Assembly: GCF_027620315.1 (NCBI RefSeq)
Contig: NZ_JAPNNL010000009.1
Span: forward strand, 1 to 64,000
From: Nonomuraea corallina
GTDB lineage: Bacteria > Actinomycetota > Actinomycetes > Streptosporangiales > Streptosporangiaceae
Direction of reading: 5' to 3'
Length of the DNA: 64,000 bases
This document shows positions 1-8,552 of the stretch, piece after piece. The position numbers were made by a program, and so were the translations under genes. The notes beneath the pieces are model-generated. The model saw only the letters and a list, made by a program, of their open reading frames with translations. It ran no database searches and was not told the origin of the DNA. Positions within the stretch are counted from its first letter, which is position 1. Each line of letters starts with the position of its first letter.

Positions 1-45
1 CCGCTCCGGGCGGGCGCCACTCCCGATCTGGCTCGAAAGGCTTCC

Positions 46-1002
46 ATGACACTCCAACTCGCGCCGCCGCCCCGGCACGCGTCGCCCCGGCGGGCCAGGC
101 CGAGCAGACGGATCGGGCGTTTCGACCTCAAGGGGATGCCCTATCTCCTGGTCTCGCCCTACTTCCTGCTCTTCGCCATCTTCGGCGTCTTCCCCCTGCT
201 CTACACCTTCTGGCTCTCGCTGCACGACGCGGAGCTGGCCGGCGAACGGGAGTTCGCGGGCCTGGCGAACTACGCCGAGCTGATCGCCGACGCCGAGTTC
301 TGGAACGCGGTCTTCAACACGGTCGGCATGTTCGTGCTGGCCACCGTGCCGCAGCTGATCCTGGCGCTGCTGCTCGCCAACGCGCTCAACAAGCGCCTGC
401 GCGGCCGGCTGGTGCTGCGCCTGGGCGTGCTGCTGCCGATGATCACCTCGGTGGTCGCGGTGGCGGTCGTCTTCAGCCAGCTCTACAGCCGCGACTACGG
501 CCTGTTCAACTGGATACTCGGACTCGCCGGGATCGAGCCGATCGCCTGGCAGAACGAGAAGTGGTCCGCCTGGATCGCCATCGCCACGATGGTCGACTGG
601 CGCTGGACCGGCTACAACGCGATCATCCTGCTGGCCGCCATGCAGACGATCCCCAAGGACCTGTACGAGGCCGCGGCCATCGACGGCGCCTCCGCGCGCC
701 GGCAGTTCTGGCAGATCACGCTGCCGATGCTCCGGCCGACCATCGTGTTCGTCGTCTTCATCTCCACTATCGGCGGCCTGACGCTGTTCACCGAGCCGGT
801 GATGTTCGAGGGCGAGCAGATGATGACCGGCGGCACCACCGGCCAGTACCAGACGGTGGCGATGTTCATCGTCGAACAGGCCTTCCGCGGCGGCTTCGAG
901 ATCGGCTACGCCTCGGCCGCGGCCTGGCTGCTGTTCCTGCTGATCCTCATCGGCACCATGATCAACTATTGGTTCACGCGCCGCATCGGGGGTGCACGAT
1001 GA
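46..1002 (+). CDS. Sugar ABC transporter permease, MalF-like
   Basis: A membrane-spanning subunit of a CUT1-type carbohydrate importer. The 318-residue protein has a basic cytoplasmic N-terminus (residues 1-30), about six hydrophobic segments, and the EAA loop (EAAAIDGA, near residue 206) that docks the shared ATPase. An AAAGG ribosome-binding site lies 6 nt before the ATG. Its stop overlaps the next permease start (ATGA), so the two are translationally coupled. The solute-binding protein is expected just before the window. No ATPase gene is present, which is normal for actinomycete CUT1 systems that share an MsiK-type ATPase. Sugar specificity cannot be read from the permease; the adjacent GH1 enzyme suggests a beta-glucoside. 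Confidence 0.93.
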   Translation: MTLQLAPPPRHASPRRARPSRRIGRFDLKGMPYLLVSPYFLLFAIFGVFPLLYTFWLSLHDAELAGEREFAGLANYAELIADAEFWNAVFNTVGMFVLATVPQLILALLLANALNKRLRGRLVLRLGVLLPMITSVVAVAVVFSQLYSRDYGLFNWILGLAGIEPIAWQNEKWSAWIAIATMVDWRWTGYNAIILLAAMQTIPKDLYEAAAIDGASARRQFWQITLPMLRPTIVFVVFISTIGGLTLFTEPVMFEGEQMMTGGTTGQYQTVAMFIVEQAFRGGFEIGYASAAAWLLFLLILIGTMINYWFTRRIGGAR

Positions 1003-1847
1003 CCAGGCAATCGGTCAACCGGCTGTGGGACGCGGGGGCTCTCACCAAGGTCGTGCTCGCCCTCGCGCTGCTGCTGTCGGCCTATCCCATCTACTACATG
1101 TTCATCATGGCGACGCGGACGAACGACGACGCGCTCGACAACCCGCCGCCCTTCCTGCCGGGCGGCCACCTGGGCGAGAACGTCGAGCGGCTGCTGAGCA
1201 CCGAGGACGCCTACTTCATGACGGGCCTGATCAACTCGGCGATCGTGGCCACGACCGTGACGGTGTCGGTGGTGTTCATCTCCACCCTGGCCGGCTTCGC
1301 CTTCGCCAAGCTGCGCTTCCGCGGCTCGAAGATCCTGCTCGGGCTGATCCTCATCACCATGATGGTGCCGCTGCAGCAGATGGGCATCGTGCCGCTGTAC
1401 GAGCTCATGGTGACGCTCGGCTGGACCGGCCAGCTCCAGGCGGTGATCCTGCCGTTCCTGGTCAACGGGTTCGGCGTGTTCATGATGACCCAGTACGCCT
1501 CGCAGGCGGTGCCGGACGAGCTGGTCGAGGCCGCCAGGGTCGACGGGGCGTCCACGCTGGGCATCTACCGCAGGGTCATCCTGCCCGCGCTCCGGCCGGG
1601 CATGGCGGTGCTCGCCCTGCTGGTGTTCATGCAGACGTGGAACGAGTTCATGTGGCCGCTCATCGTGCTGCTGCCGGAGAACCCGGTCGTGCAGACCTCG
1701 ATCGCGGCGCTCAACCAGGCCCACGGCACCGACTACGTGATGCTGTTCACCGGCACCGCGGCGTCAGTGCTTCCTCTCTTCGTTGTTTTCGTGCTGTTCG
1801 GCCGTCAGATCGTCGGCGGCCTGATGGAAGGTGCGGTCAAGGCGTGA
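999..1847 (+). CDS. Sugar ABC transporter permease, MalG-like
   Basis: Second permease of the carbohydrate importer, 282 residues with about six membrane segments and the EAA loop (EAARVDGAST) in the C-terminal half. The start ATG overlaps the stop of the MalF-like gene. Its own stop overlaps the GTG of the GH1 gene (GTGA), so three genes are coupled in one transcript. The pair is expected to form the heterodimeric channel. Length and topology are normal for MalG relatives. The substrate, probably cellobiose or another beta-glucoside, is inferred only from the neighbouring glucosidase. Confidence 0.93.
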   Translation: MTRQSVNRLWDAGALTKVVLALALLLSAYPIYYMFIMATRTNDDALDNPPPFLPGGHLGENVERLLSTEDAYFMTGLINSAIVATTVTVSVVFISTLAGFAFAKLRFRGSKILLGLILITMMVPLQQMGIVPLYELMVTLGWTGQLQAVILPFLVNGFGVFMMTQYASQAVPDELVEAARVDGASTLGIYRRVILPALRPGMAVLALLVFMQTWNEFMWPLIVLLPENPVVQTSIAALNQAHGTDYVMLFTGTAASVLPLFVVFVLFGRQIVGGLMEGAVKA

Positions 1848-3253
1848 CGACTCAGGAGGAACAGACCCGCTCCGAGCTGCGATTCCCTACAGGATTCGCG
1901 TGGGGTGCGGCCACCTCGGCCTACCAGATCGAGGGTGCGGTGACGGCCGACGGCCGCGGCACCTCGATCTGGGACACCTTCACCAAGACGCCGGGCCGGG
2001 TGGTGGGCGGCGAGCACGCGGACGTCGCCATCGACCACTACAACCGTTACCGCGACGACGTACGGATCATGGCCGATCTGGGGCTGAGCGCGTACCGCTT
2101 CTCGGTCTCCTGGCCCCGGGTGCAGCCCACCGGATCCGGCGCCGTCAACCACAAGGGACTCGACTTCTACAAGCGCCTGCTCGACGAGCTGCTGTCGCAC
2201 GGGATCGACCCGTGGCTGACGCTCTACCACTGGGACCTGCCGCAGGCCCTGGAGGACAGAGGCGGCTGGCCGGTCAGGGACACGGCGCTGCGCTTCGCCG
2301 ACTACGCGGCGGTCGTGCACGAGGCGCTGCGCGACAGGGTGCACACGTGGAGCACCGTCAATGAGCCGTGGTGCGCGGCCTTCCTCGGATACGCCTCGGG
2401 CGAGCATGCTCCGGGACGCCGCGAGCCCGAGAACGCCATCCGGGCCGCGCACCACTTGAACCTCGCCCACGGGCTGTCCGTCCAGTCCATGGGCGCGCGC
2501 CGGGTGGGGGGCTGCGTCAACCTGTACGCGATCACCCCCGCCACGGCCTCGGAGGCCGACCTGGACGCCGCCCGCCGCATCGACGGGCTGCAGAACCGGT
2601 TCTTCCTCGACGCGCTGCTGACCGGCCGCTACCCCCAGGACGTCCTCGACGACCTGGGCATGGACCTGTCCTTCATCGAGGACGGCGACCTCAAGACCAT
2701 CAACGCGCCGATCGACCTGCTGCTGGTCAACTACTACAGCCGGTTCACGGTGTCCGGGGCGCCGGGCGGCCGGGCCTCGGCGGCCGCGGCGCCCACCGAC
2801 ACGGCCTCGCCCTGGGTGGGCAGCGAGCACGTCTCGTTCGTGAACGGCGGCCGCCCGGTCACCGCGATGGGCTGGGAGATCGACGAGGACGGCCTGGTCG
2901 AGGTGCTCACCCGGGTGGCGCGCGACTACCCGCGCACCCCGCTGGTCGTCTCGGAGAACGGCGCCGCGTTCGACGACGTCCTGGAGAACGGCCGGGTGCG
3001 CGACGACGACAGGCGGGCCTACGTCGAGGCCCACCTGCGCGCCTGCCGCGAGGCGATCGACGCCGGAGTGCCGCTGGAGGGCTATTTCGCCTGGTCGCTC
3101 ATGGACAACTTCGAGTGGGCCTGGGGCTACGGAAAGCGCTTCGGCATCGTCCGGGTCGACTACGAGACGCTGGAGCGGCTGCCGAAGGACAGCGCGACGT
3201 GGTACGCCGAGATCATCCGGCAGAATAGGAACCATGAACCGACCGACTCTTGA
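1844..3253 (+). CDS. GH1 family beta-glucosidase
   Basis: Retaining beta-glucosidase of glycoside hydrolase family 1, 469 residues. It has the N-terminal signature FAWGAATSAYQIEGA, the acid/base glutamate in TVNEP (E174) and the nucleophile in SENG (E371), at family-typical spacing. There is no signal peptide, so it acts in the cytoplasm on imported disaccharides, releasing glucose. The GTG start at 1844 overlaps the upstream permease stop; the 3' end overlaps the lacI start by 20 nt. Operon context with CUT1 permeases and a LacI regulator fits cellobiose or aryl-beta-glucoside use. 6-phospho-glucosides are unlikely, because the transporter is ABC rather than PTS. Confidence 0.95.
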   Translation: MTTQEEQTRSELRFPTGFAWGAATSAYQIEGAVTADGRGTSIWDTFTKTPGRVVGGEHADVAIDHYNRYRDDVRIMADLGLSAYRFSVSWPRVQPTGSGAVNHKGLDFYKRLLDELLSHGIDPWLTLYHWDLPQALEDRGGWPVRDTALRFADYAAVVHEALRDRVHTWSTVNEPWCAAFLGYASGEHAPGRREPENAIRAAHHLNLAHGLSVQSMGARRVGGCVNLYAITPATASEADLDAARRIDGLQNRFFLDALLTGRYPQDVLDDLGMDLSFIEDGDLKTINAPIDLLLVNYYSRFTVSGAPGGRASAAAAPTDTASPWVGSEHVSFVNGGRPVTAMGWEIDEDGLVEVLTRVARDYPRTPLVVSENGAAFDDVLENGRVRDDDRRAYVEAHLRACREAIDAGVPLEGYFAWSLMDNFEWAWGYGKRFGIVRVDYETLERLPKDSATWYAEIIRQNRNHEPTDS

Positions 3254-4232
3254 GGCAGTCGCCGCCAGGGCCGGGGTCGGCCGAGGCACGGTGTCGAGAG
3301 TCATCAACGGCTCCCCCAATGTGAGCCAGCGGGCGCGCGACGCGGTGCAGGCGGCGATCCAGGAGCTGGGTTACGTCCCCAACAGGGCGGCCCGGACCCT
3401 GGTGACCCGCCGCACCGACACGGTCGCGCTGGTCGTGTCCGAGTCGGAGGGCCGGCTCTTCGACGAGCCCTACTTCGCGGGCACCATCCGCGGCATCGGT
3501 TCGGCGTTGTCGGAGACCGGCCTGCAACTTCTGCTGGCCATGGCGCGCACCCCCGAGGAGCACGCCCGATTGCAACACTATTTGACGGGGCAGCACGTCG
3601 ACGGCGTGCTGCTCCTGTCGCTGCACGGCGACGACCCGCTGCCGGGCAGGCTGGAGGCGATGGGGGTGCCGACCGTGCTGGGCGGCCGCCCCGTCGGCCT
3701 GGCGCCCTACAGCTACGTCGACATGGACAACCGGGCGGGGGCCAGGCAGGCGGTCAAGCACCTGCTGAGCCTCGGCCGCACCCGCATCGCCGCCATCGCC
3801 GGTTCGCAGGACATGGGCGTGGGCGTCGACCGGCTCGCGGGCTACCGCGACGCGCTGCTGCCCTCCGGCCTGCCGGAGCTGGTCGCGTTCGGCGACTTCT
3901 CCGAGGAGAGCGGGGAGGTGGCGATGGCCGAGCTGCTGGCCACCCATCCCGGTCTCGACGCCGTGTTCGCCGCCTCCGACCCGATGGCGCTCGGCGCGCT
4001 GCGGGTGCTGAAGTCGGCCGGCCGGGCCGTTCCGGACGACGTGGCGGTGATCGGGTTCGACGACTCGAAGGCGGCCCTGCACGCCGACCCGCCGCTGACG
4101 ACCGTCCACCAGCCGACGGAGGCGATGGGCCGCCAGATGGCGCTGCTGCTGGTGGCCCGCATCCACGGCGAGGAGCTGCGCCAGCCGGTGGTGATCCTCG
4201 ACACCCACCTGGTGCGGCGGGCGTCGGCTTAG
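3234..4232 (+). CDS. LacI family transcriptional repressor
   Basis: A 332-residue LacI/GalR regulator. The N-terminal helix-turn-helix (LEAVAARAGVGRGTVSRVIN) and hinge (YVPNRAARTLV) are followed by a periplasmic-binding-protein-like sugar-sensing domain (residues about 60-332). It starts inside the 3' end of the GH1 gene. It is very likely the CebR/BglR-type local repressor of the transporter-glucosidase operon, released by the imported sugar. Its operator is probably upstream of the window, before the binding-protein gene; none is visible inside the operon. Confidence 0.93.
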   Translation: MNRPTLEAVAARAGVGRGTVSRVINGSPNVSQRARDAVQAAIQELGYVPNRAARTLVTRRTDTVALVVSESEGRLFDEPYFAGTIRGIGSALSETGLQLLLAMARTPEEHARLQHYLTGQHVDGVLLLSLHGDDPLPGRLEAMGVPTVLGGRPVGLAPYSYVDMDNRAGARQAVKHLLSLGRTRIAAIAGSQDMGVGVDRLAGYRDALLPSGLPELVAFGDFSEESGEVAMAELLATHPGLDAVFAASDPMALGALRVLKSAGRAVPDDVAVIGFDDSKAALHADPPLTTVHQPTEAMGRQMALLLVARIHGEELRQPVVILDTHLVRRASA

Positions 4233-4271
4233 CGGCCGGGCCCGCGGGGGCCACGGCCTGAGGAGGGCGGG

Positions 4272-5300
4272 GTGGACAGCAGGACCAAGCGCCGGTTATC
4301 CGGCCACGAGCTCGACGCGCTGGCCAGGCGGGCGCTCGGCGCGGGCGTGGCCGAGCACGCCGAGCTGACCGACGGCTTCGCGAACGCGGTGTGGCGGCTG
4401 CGCCTGGACGACGGCCGCGACGTGGTCTGCAAGCTGTCCCCGCCGCCCGGCCTCGACCAGCTGAGCTACGAACGCCACCTGCTGCGGACGGAGGCGGCGG
4501 TCTACGAGCTGGCCGCGGCGGCGGGCGTGCCGGTGGCGACGCTGCTGCGGGCCGGGTTCGACGATCCGGTACTGGGCGGCGACTACCTGATGCTGGCCGC
4601 CCTCGACGGCGTCTCGTGGAACCACGTCCCCCGCGACCGCGCCGTCCGGCGGGGGGTCACGCCCGAGGACGAGGCCCGGCTCCGCAGGGAGCTGGGCGGG
4701 CACCTGGCGCGGCTGAACGCCGTGACGGGCCCGGTGTTCGGCTACCCGCACGCCGGGATCACCGGCTCGACGTGGCGCGAGGCGTACCTCGCCATGGTGG
4801 ACGCGCTGCTCGGCGACACGGCGCGCTACCCGACGCCGCTGCCGGCGCCGGTGCCGCGCATCCGCGAGCTGCTGGCCGCCGCCGCGCCCGCGCTCGACGA
4901 GGTGACCACGCCCCGGCTGGTCCACTTCGACATCTGGCCGGGCAACGTGTTCCTGGACCTGTCGGGGCCTCGTCCCCGGATCCAGGCGATCATCGACCAC
5001 GAGCGGGCCTTCTGGGGCGACCCGCTGGCCGAGTTCATCACCCCGACGATCTTCGCCGGGCTGCGCGAGGACGACCCGCTCGTGGTGGGCTACCGCGAGG
5101 TCACCCCGTTCGAGCTGACCCCCGCCGCGCACGTACGGCTCGACCTGTACCGCGCGTACCTCTACCTGATCCTGCTGGTGGAGAACGGCCCCCGGCAGTA
5201 TCCGGAGGCCGAGTACGCCCGCGTGCGCGATCGGTCCACGGCCTCACTCGCCGAGGTGCTGGACCGCCTCGTACCTCTCTCCACGGGGACCGTCGCCTAG
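4272..5300 (+). CDS. Phosphotransferase, APH/choline kinase fold
   Basis: A 342-residue kinase-fold protein. It has the N-lobe lysine (VVCKLSPP), the catalytic loop HFDIWPGNVF (H-x-D-x4-N) and the metal-binding stretch IIDHERAFWGDP. An AGGAGG ribosome-binding site precedes the GTG start. The substrate is unknown: the family includes aminoglycoside, fructosamine and small-alcohol kinases, and the protein lacks features that identify a resistance enzyme. It follows lacI after 39 nt and could be read through from the sugar operon. Its 3' end overlaps, on the opposite strand, the end of a broken M64 peptidase. Confidence 0.85.
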   Translation: MDSRTKRRLSGHELDALARRALGAGVAEHAELTDGFANAVWRLRLDDGRDVVCKLSPPPGLDQLSYERHLLRTEAAVYELAAAAGVPVATLLRAGFDDPVLGGDYLMLAALDGVSWNHVPRDRAVRRGVTPEDEARLRRELGGHLARLNAVTGPVFGYPHAGITGSTWREAYLAMVDALLGDTARYPTPLPAPVPRIRELLAAAAPALDEVTTPRLVHFDIWPGNVFLDLSGPRPRIQAIIDHERAFWGDPLAEFITPTIFAGLREDDPLVVGYREVTPFELTPAAHVRLDLYRAYLYLILLVENGPRQYPEAEYARVRDRSTASLAEVLDRLVPLSTGTVA

Positions 5301-5618
5301 CTCACGGCCCAGCTCACGGGCCAGCGGCTCCGACAGTTCGTAGCCGGTGGTGGGCGGGGTGGCGTCGATCGTCCAGGCGCGGGTGTCGCCGCCGAGCGAG
5401 GCGGTCAGCTCGCGGGCGCCGCCGGGGACGCCCCGCTGGTAGTGGTCGTACTCGTCCTGCAGGCCGCCCCGCGAGTGGCCCAGCTCGTGCGGGCTGATCA
5501 GGGCGGATATGGCGTTGCTGCCGGAGGCGGTCGCGTAGGCGCCGCCCGCTCCCCCGTACGTGCCGCTGTTGGCCAGGGCGAGGATCCGGCGGTTGGCGGA
5601 GGATGTGCCGGTTATCCG
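5244..5618 (-). pseudogene. M64 family metallopeptidase relic
   Basis: The minus strand keeps an open stretch of 124 codons with the zinc-site signature HELGHS, then GGLQDEYD, preceded by ANSGTYGGAG and YATASG. These are hallmarks of actinobacterial M64 (IgA-peptidase-like) proteins. The stretch begins right after an in-frame TGA (5619-5621) with no start codon, and full members are several hundred residues longer at the N-terminus. After the zinc site it passes quickly into a short tail (TASLGGDTRAW) and runs over the 3' end of the phosphotransferase gene. I read this as a decayed, possibly internally deleted gene. It accounts for most of the long gap 5301-5786; the rest (5622-5786) holds only the DAHP synthase promoter. 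Confidence 0.75.
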
Positions 5619-5772
5619 TCACCGGCGGCGGCCCGTCTTCCCCCTTGAGGTCACAATTCGGACTATCCGGGTGTCCCGGGCGGCGGTCCGGCCGGGAGCG
5701 CGGACGCCGCCGGATCTGGAACGGCCTTCTCACTACGTGGACATCGCGGTCGGCCTGGTGGACCCGGTGGAA

Positions 5773-5778
5773 TACCCT
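5773..5778 (+). promoter_or_regulatory. -10 box (TACCCT) for DAHP synthase
   Basis: TACCCT lies 8 nt before the GTG start of the DAHP synthase gene. This spacing implies a leaderless or nearly leaderless transcript, and no Shine-Dalgarno sequence is present. Confidence 0.4.
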
Positions 5779-5786
5779 CGTATGTC

Positions 5787-7130
5787 GTGAGCGCATTGAG
5801 CAATTCGCTGAATCTCGATTCCTGGCGAGCCCTGCCCGCGGCCCAGCAGCCCGACTGGCCTGACCGCGCGGAGCTCGACAAGGTCGTCGCCGAGCTCGGC
5901 GGCCTGCCCCCGCTGGTGTTCGCGGGAGAGTGTGACCAGCTCAAGGAGGACCTGGCGGCCGTCACCCGGGGCGAGGCGTTCGTCCTGCAGGGCGGCGACT
6001 GCGCGGAGACGTTCGCCGGCGCGACCGCCGACAACGTGCGCAACAAGCTCAAGACCCTGCTGCAGATGGCGATCGTGCTCACCTACGCCGGCAAGGTGCC
6101 GGTGGTCAAGATCGGCCGTCTGGCCGGCCAGTTCGCCAAGCCGCGGTCCAAGGGCACGGAGGTGCGCGAGGGCGTCGAGCTGCCCGCCTACCGGGGCGAC
6201 ATGGTCAACGGGTTCGACTTCACCCCGGAGGCGCGCAGGCCCGACCCGTGGCGGCTGCTCAAGGCCTACCACTCCTCGGCGGTCACGCTCAACCTCGCCC
6301 GCGCCTTCACCAAGGGCGGCTACGCCGACCTGCGCCAGGTGCACGCGTGGAACCAGGACTTCGTGGCCGAGTCGCCGGCCGGCCGGCGCTACGAGCGGCT
6401 GGCCCGCGAGATCGACCAGGCGCTGGCGTTCATGCGGGCGTGCGGGGCCGAGCCGGAGGAGTTCCACTCGGTGGAGTTCTACTCCTCGCACGAGGCGCTG
6501 ATCCTCGACTACGACCAGGCGCTCACCCGCATCGACTCGCGCACGGGGCTGCCGTACGACGTGTCGGCGCACATGGTCTGGATCGGCGAGCGCACCCGTC
6601 AGCTCGACGGCGCGCACGTGGAGTTCTTCTCCCGGATCCGCAACCCGATCGGCGTCAAGCTGGGCCCGTCCACCTCCCCCGAGGAGGCGCTGGCGCTGGT
6701 CGAGAAGCTCAACCCGGACAACGTGCCGGGCAGGCTCACGTTCGTCACCCGGATGGGCGCCTCCAAGATCCGTGAGCACCTGCCTCCGCTGGTCAAGGAG
6801 GTCACGGCCGCGGGCGCGCAGGTGGCCTGGGTGTGCGACCCGATGCACGGCAACACGTTCGAGGCGCCGAGCGGCCACAAGACCCGCCGCTTCGACAACG
6901 TGCTCGACGAGGTGGCCGGGTTCTTCGAGGTCCACCGCGCGCTCGGCACCCACCCGGGCGGCATCCACATCGAGTTCACCGGCGACGACGTGACCGAGTG
7001 CGTCGGCGGCGGCCACGAGATCGCCGAGGGCGACCTGGCGACCCGCTACGAGACGGCCTGCGACCCGCGGCTCAACCGGGGCCAGTCGCTCGATCTGGCC
7101 TTCCGGGTGGCCGAGCTGTACCGCGGCTGA
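5787..7130 (+). CDS. aroG: Class II DAHP synthase
   Basis: 3-deoxy-7-phosphoheptulonate synthase condenses phosphoenolpyruvate with erythrose 4-phosphate, the first step of the shikimate pathway. The 447-residue length is typical of the plant-like class II enzymes (AroG of Mycobacterium tuberculosis is one). Visible motifs are GGDCAETF with the metal-binding cysteine, the PEP-site stretch CDPMHGNTFEAPSG, and GGIHIEFTGDDVTEC near the C-terminus. It stands alone, with a -10 box 8 nt before the GTG. No feedback-binding partner gene is nearby. Confidence 0.96.
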   Translation: MSALSNSLNLDSWRALPAAQQPDWPDRAELDKVVAELGGLPPLVFAGECDQLKEDLAAVTRGEAFVLQGGDCAETFAGATADNVRNKLKTLLQMAIVLTYAGKVPVVKIGRLAGQFAKPRSKGTEVREGVELPAYRGDMVNGFDFTPEARRPDPWRLLKAYHSSAVTLNLARAFTKGGYADLRQVHAWNQDFVAESPAGRRYERLAREIDQALAFMRACGAEPEEFHSVEFYSSHEALILDYDQALTRIDSRTGLPYDVSAHMVWIGERTRQLDGAHVEFFSRIRNPIGVKLGPSTSPEEALALVEKLNPDNVPGRLTFVTRMGASKIREHLPPLVKEVTAAGAQVAWVCDPMHGNTFEAPSGHKTRRFDNVLDEVAGFFEVHRALGTHPGGIHIEFTGDDVTECVGGGHEIAEGDLATRYETACDPRLNRGQSLDLAFRVAELYRG

Positions 7131-7181
7131 AAGATCCTCACGTTTCCGGGTCATCGTCGCACGATGGCCCGGAACATCACT

Positions 7182-7187
7182 TATGAT
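7182..7187 (+). promoter_or_regulatory. -10 box (TATGAT) for the methyltransferase
   Basis: A perfect-looking TATGAT precedes the methyltransferase gene. It contains the most upstream in-frame ATG (7183), so that ATG cannot be translated from this promoter; the real start is downstream at 7210-7222. Confidence 0.4.
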
Positions 7188-7221
7188 CAGCGGCAAATGC
7201 CCGGTAATCATGGGAGATGTG

Positions 7222-7989
7222 GTGGACAGAGCTCCGGACGGCGTCGATCCGAACATGCCCAATGTCGCGAGGATGTACGACTACTACCTCGACGGCAAGG
7301 ACAACTTCGCGTCGGACCGGGAGGCGGCCGAGCGCATTTTGCAGCTGTTCCCGGACACCAAGCAGCACGCCCGGGAGAACCGCGGCTTCCTGCGCAGGGC
7401 CGTCCGGCTGGTGACCGACAACGGCGTGGACCAGATCGTGGACCTGGGGGCCGGGCTGCCGACCCAGGGCAACACCCACGAGATCGCGGTGGGCTCGCGG
7501 GTGGTCTACGTCGACAACGACCCGGTGGTCTGCACCCACGGCCGGGCGCTGCTGGCGCGCGGCGCGAAGGTCGACTTCCTGCACGGTGACGCGCGCAAGC
7601 CCGACGAACTGCTCGACCAGCTCCAGCCTCTGATCGACTTCGACCGGCCGGTCACGTTCATGATGCTGGCGATCCTCCACTTCCTGTCGGACGAGGAGGC
7701 GTACGGGCTGATCGCGCGGCTGCGTGAGGTGAGCGCGCCCGGCAGCTATCTGGTGCTGAGCCACGCCATCGACGACAAGCCCGACCTCACCCCGCAGGCG
7801 CTGGAGGTCTACAAGCAGTCGACTGCGGCGCTCCACCTGCGTACGCACGAGGAGATCCTGCGCTTCTTCGACGGCTACGAGCTGCTGGAGCCGGGCCTGG
7901 TGGACCCGGGCGACTGGCGTCCCGAGGAGGAGCGGGCGCCGGGCTCCAGGCGCAGCCCCGGCTACGCGGGGGTCGGCCACAAGCAGTGA
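7222..7989 (+). CDS. SAM-dependent methyltransferase, SAV2177 family
   Basis: A 255-residue member of the actinomycete SAV2177/DUF574 group. Family signatures are VARMYDYYLDGKDNF near the N-terminus, the SAM-binding IVDLGAGLPTQGN and the acidic YVDNDPVV. Three upstream in-frame starts exist (7183, 7210, 7219). I chose GTG 7222 because GGGAG at 7212-7216 lies 5 nt before it and because a TATGAT -10 box covers 7183. Natural substrates are unknown; such genes are numerous in Streptomycetales and Streptosporangiales genomes. A strong hairpin follows. Confidence 0.9.
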   Translation: MDRAPDGVDPNMPNVARMYDYYLDGKDNFASDREAAERILQLFPDTKQHARENRGFLRRAVRLVTDNGVDQIVDLGAGLPTQGNTHEIAVGSRVVYVDNDPVVCTHGRALLARGAKVDFLHGDARKPDELLDQLQPLIDFDRPVTFMMLAILHFLSDEEAYGLIARLREVSAPGSYLVLSHAIDDKPDLTPQALEVYKQSTAALHLRTHEEILRFFDGYELLEPGLVDPGDWRPEEERAPGSRRSPGYAGVGHKQ

Positions 7990-8006
7990 CCCGCGCGACC
8001 CCGGAC

Positions 8007-8041
8007 GGCACGGCGGCCCCGCCCGAGGGCGGGGCCGTGCC
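8007..8041. terminator. Bidirectional hairpin terminator
   Basis: GGCACGG, one unpaired base, GGCCCCGCCC, a GAG loop, then GGGCGGGGCC and GTGCC. This very GC-rich hairpin lies between the converging methyltransferase and thioredoxin genes. There is no U tract, as is usual in actinomycetes. Confidence 0.7.
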
Positions 8042-8059
8042 TGTGCGTGCCGGGGCGGG

Positions 8060-8434
8060 TCAGTTCTGCTGGGCGTTCTTGAGCTCCTTGTCGAGCTCCG
8101 CCCTGATCTCGTCCATGTCGAGCGCGCGCACCTGACGGATCAGGTCGTCGAGGGCCGGGGCCGGGATGGCGCCGGGCTGGGCGAAGACCACGATGCCGTC
8201 GCGGATGGCCATCAGGGTCGGGATGGACCTGATGTCGAAGCCCTGGGCGAGCGCCTGCTCCTGGTCAGTGTCGATCTTGCCGAACGTGATGTCCTGGTGC
8301 TGCTCCGAGGCCTTCTCGAAGATCGGGCCGAACATCTTGCAAGGACCGCACCATTCCGCCCAGAAGTCGAGCAGGACGATCCCCTTGTCGGCGATGTCGT
8401 TGAAGTTCGTCTCGGTTACTTCGATGGTCGCCAC
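8060..8434 (-). CDS. Thioredoxin with short C-terminal extension
   Basis: Cytoplasmic thioredoxin-fold oxidoreductase with the WCGPC active site (C29/C32), the conserved FWAEW before it and the cis-proline IPT. At 124 residues it is about 20 longer than a minimal thioredoxin; the extra C-terminal part (DMDEIRAELDKELKNAQQN) is a charged helix seen in some actinobacterial members. I chose GTG 8434 rather than an upstream start near 8515. GAGGAG sits 6 nt before 8434, and the longer frame would run into the terminator hairpin at 8512-8540. Confidence 0.92.
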   Translation of the reverse strand: MATIEVTETNFNDIADKGIVLLDFWAEWCGPCKMFGPIFEKASEQHQDITFGKIDTDQEQALAQGFDIRSIPTLMAIRDGIVVFAQPGAIPAPALDDLIRQVRALDMDEIRAELDKELKNAQQN

Positions 8435-8511
8435 AAGTGGCTCCTCTGACGTCGGTCCGCTTCCGGTGATTGCCTCCGTGACAACCACGTACCCCTCACC
8501 AGCATTCCATG

Positions 8512-8540
8512 CCACGGGGCCGGGCGGCCCGGCCCCGTGG
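8512..8540 (-). terminator. Hairpin terminator after the secreted nuclease gene
   Basis: Arms CCACGGGGCCGGG and CCCGGCCCCGTGG (13 bp, perfect) with a 3-nt loop, just after the nuclease stop and before the thioredoxin promoter on the same strand. It should separate the two transcripts. Confidence 0.75.
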
Positions 8541-8552
8541 ATCCAGCCGGGG

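Noticed and set aside
4272-5300. Aminoglycoside resistance gene
   Set aside because: Only the general kinase fold is visible; nothing identifies an antibiotic substrate.
5442-5863. Short plus-strand frames in the gap before DAHP synthase
   Set aside because: No ribosome-binding sites or motifs; the minus strand here carries the M64 relic.
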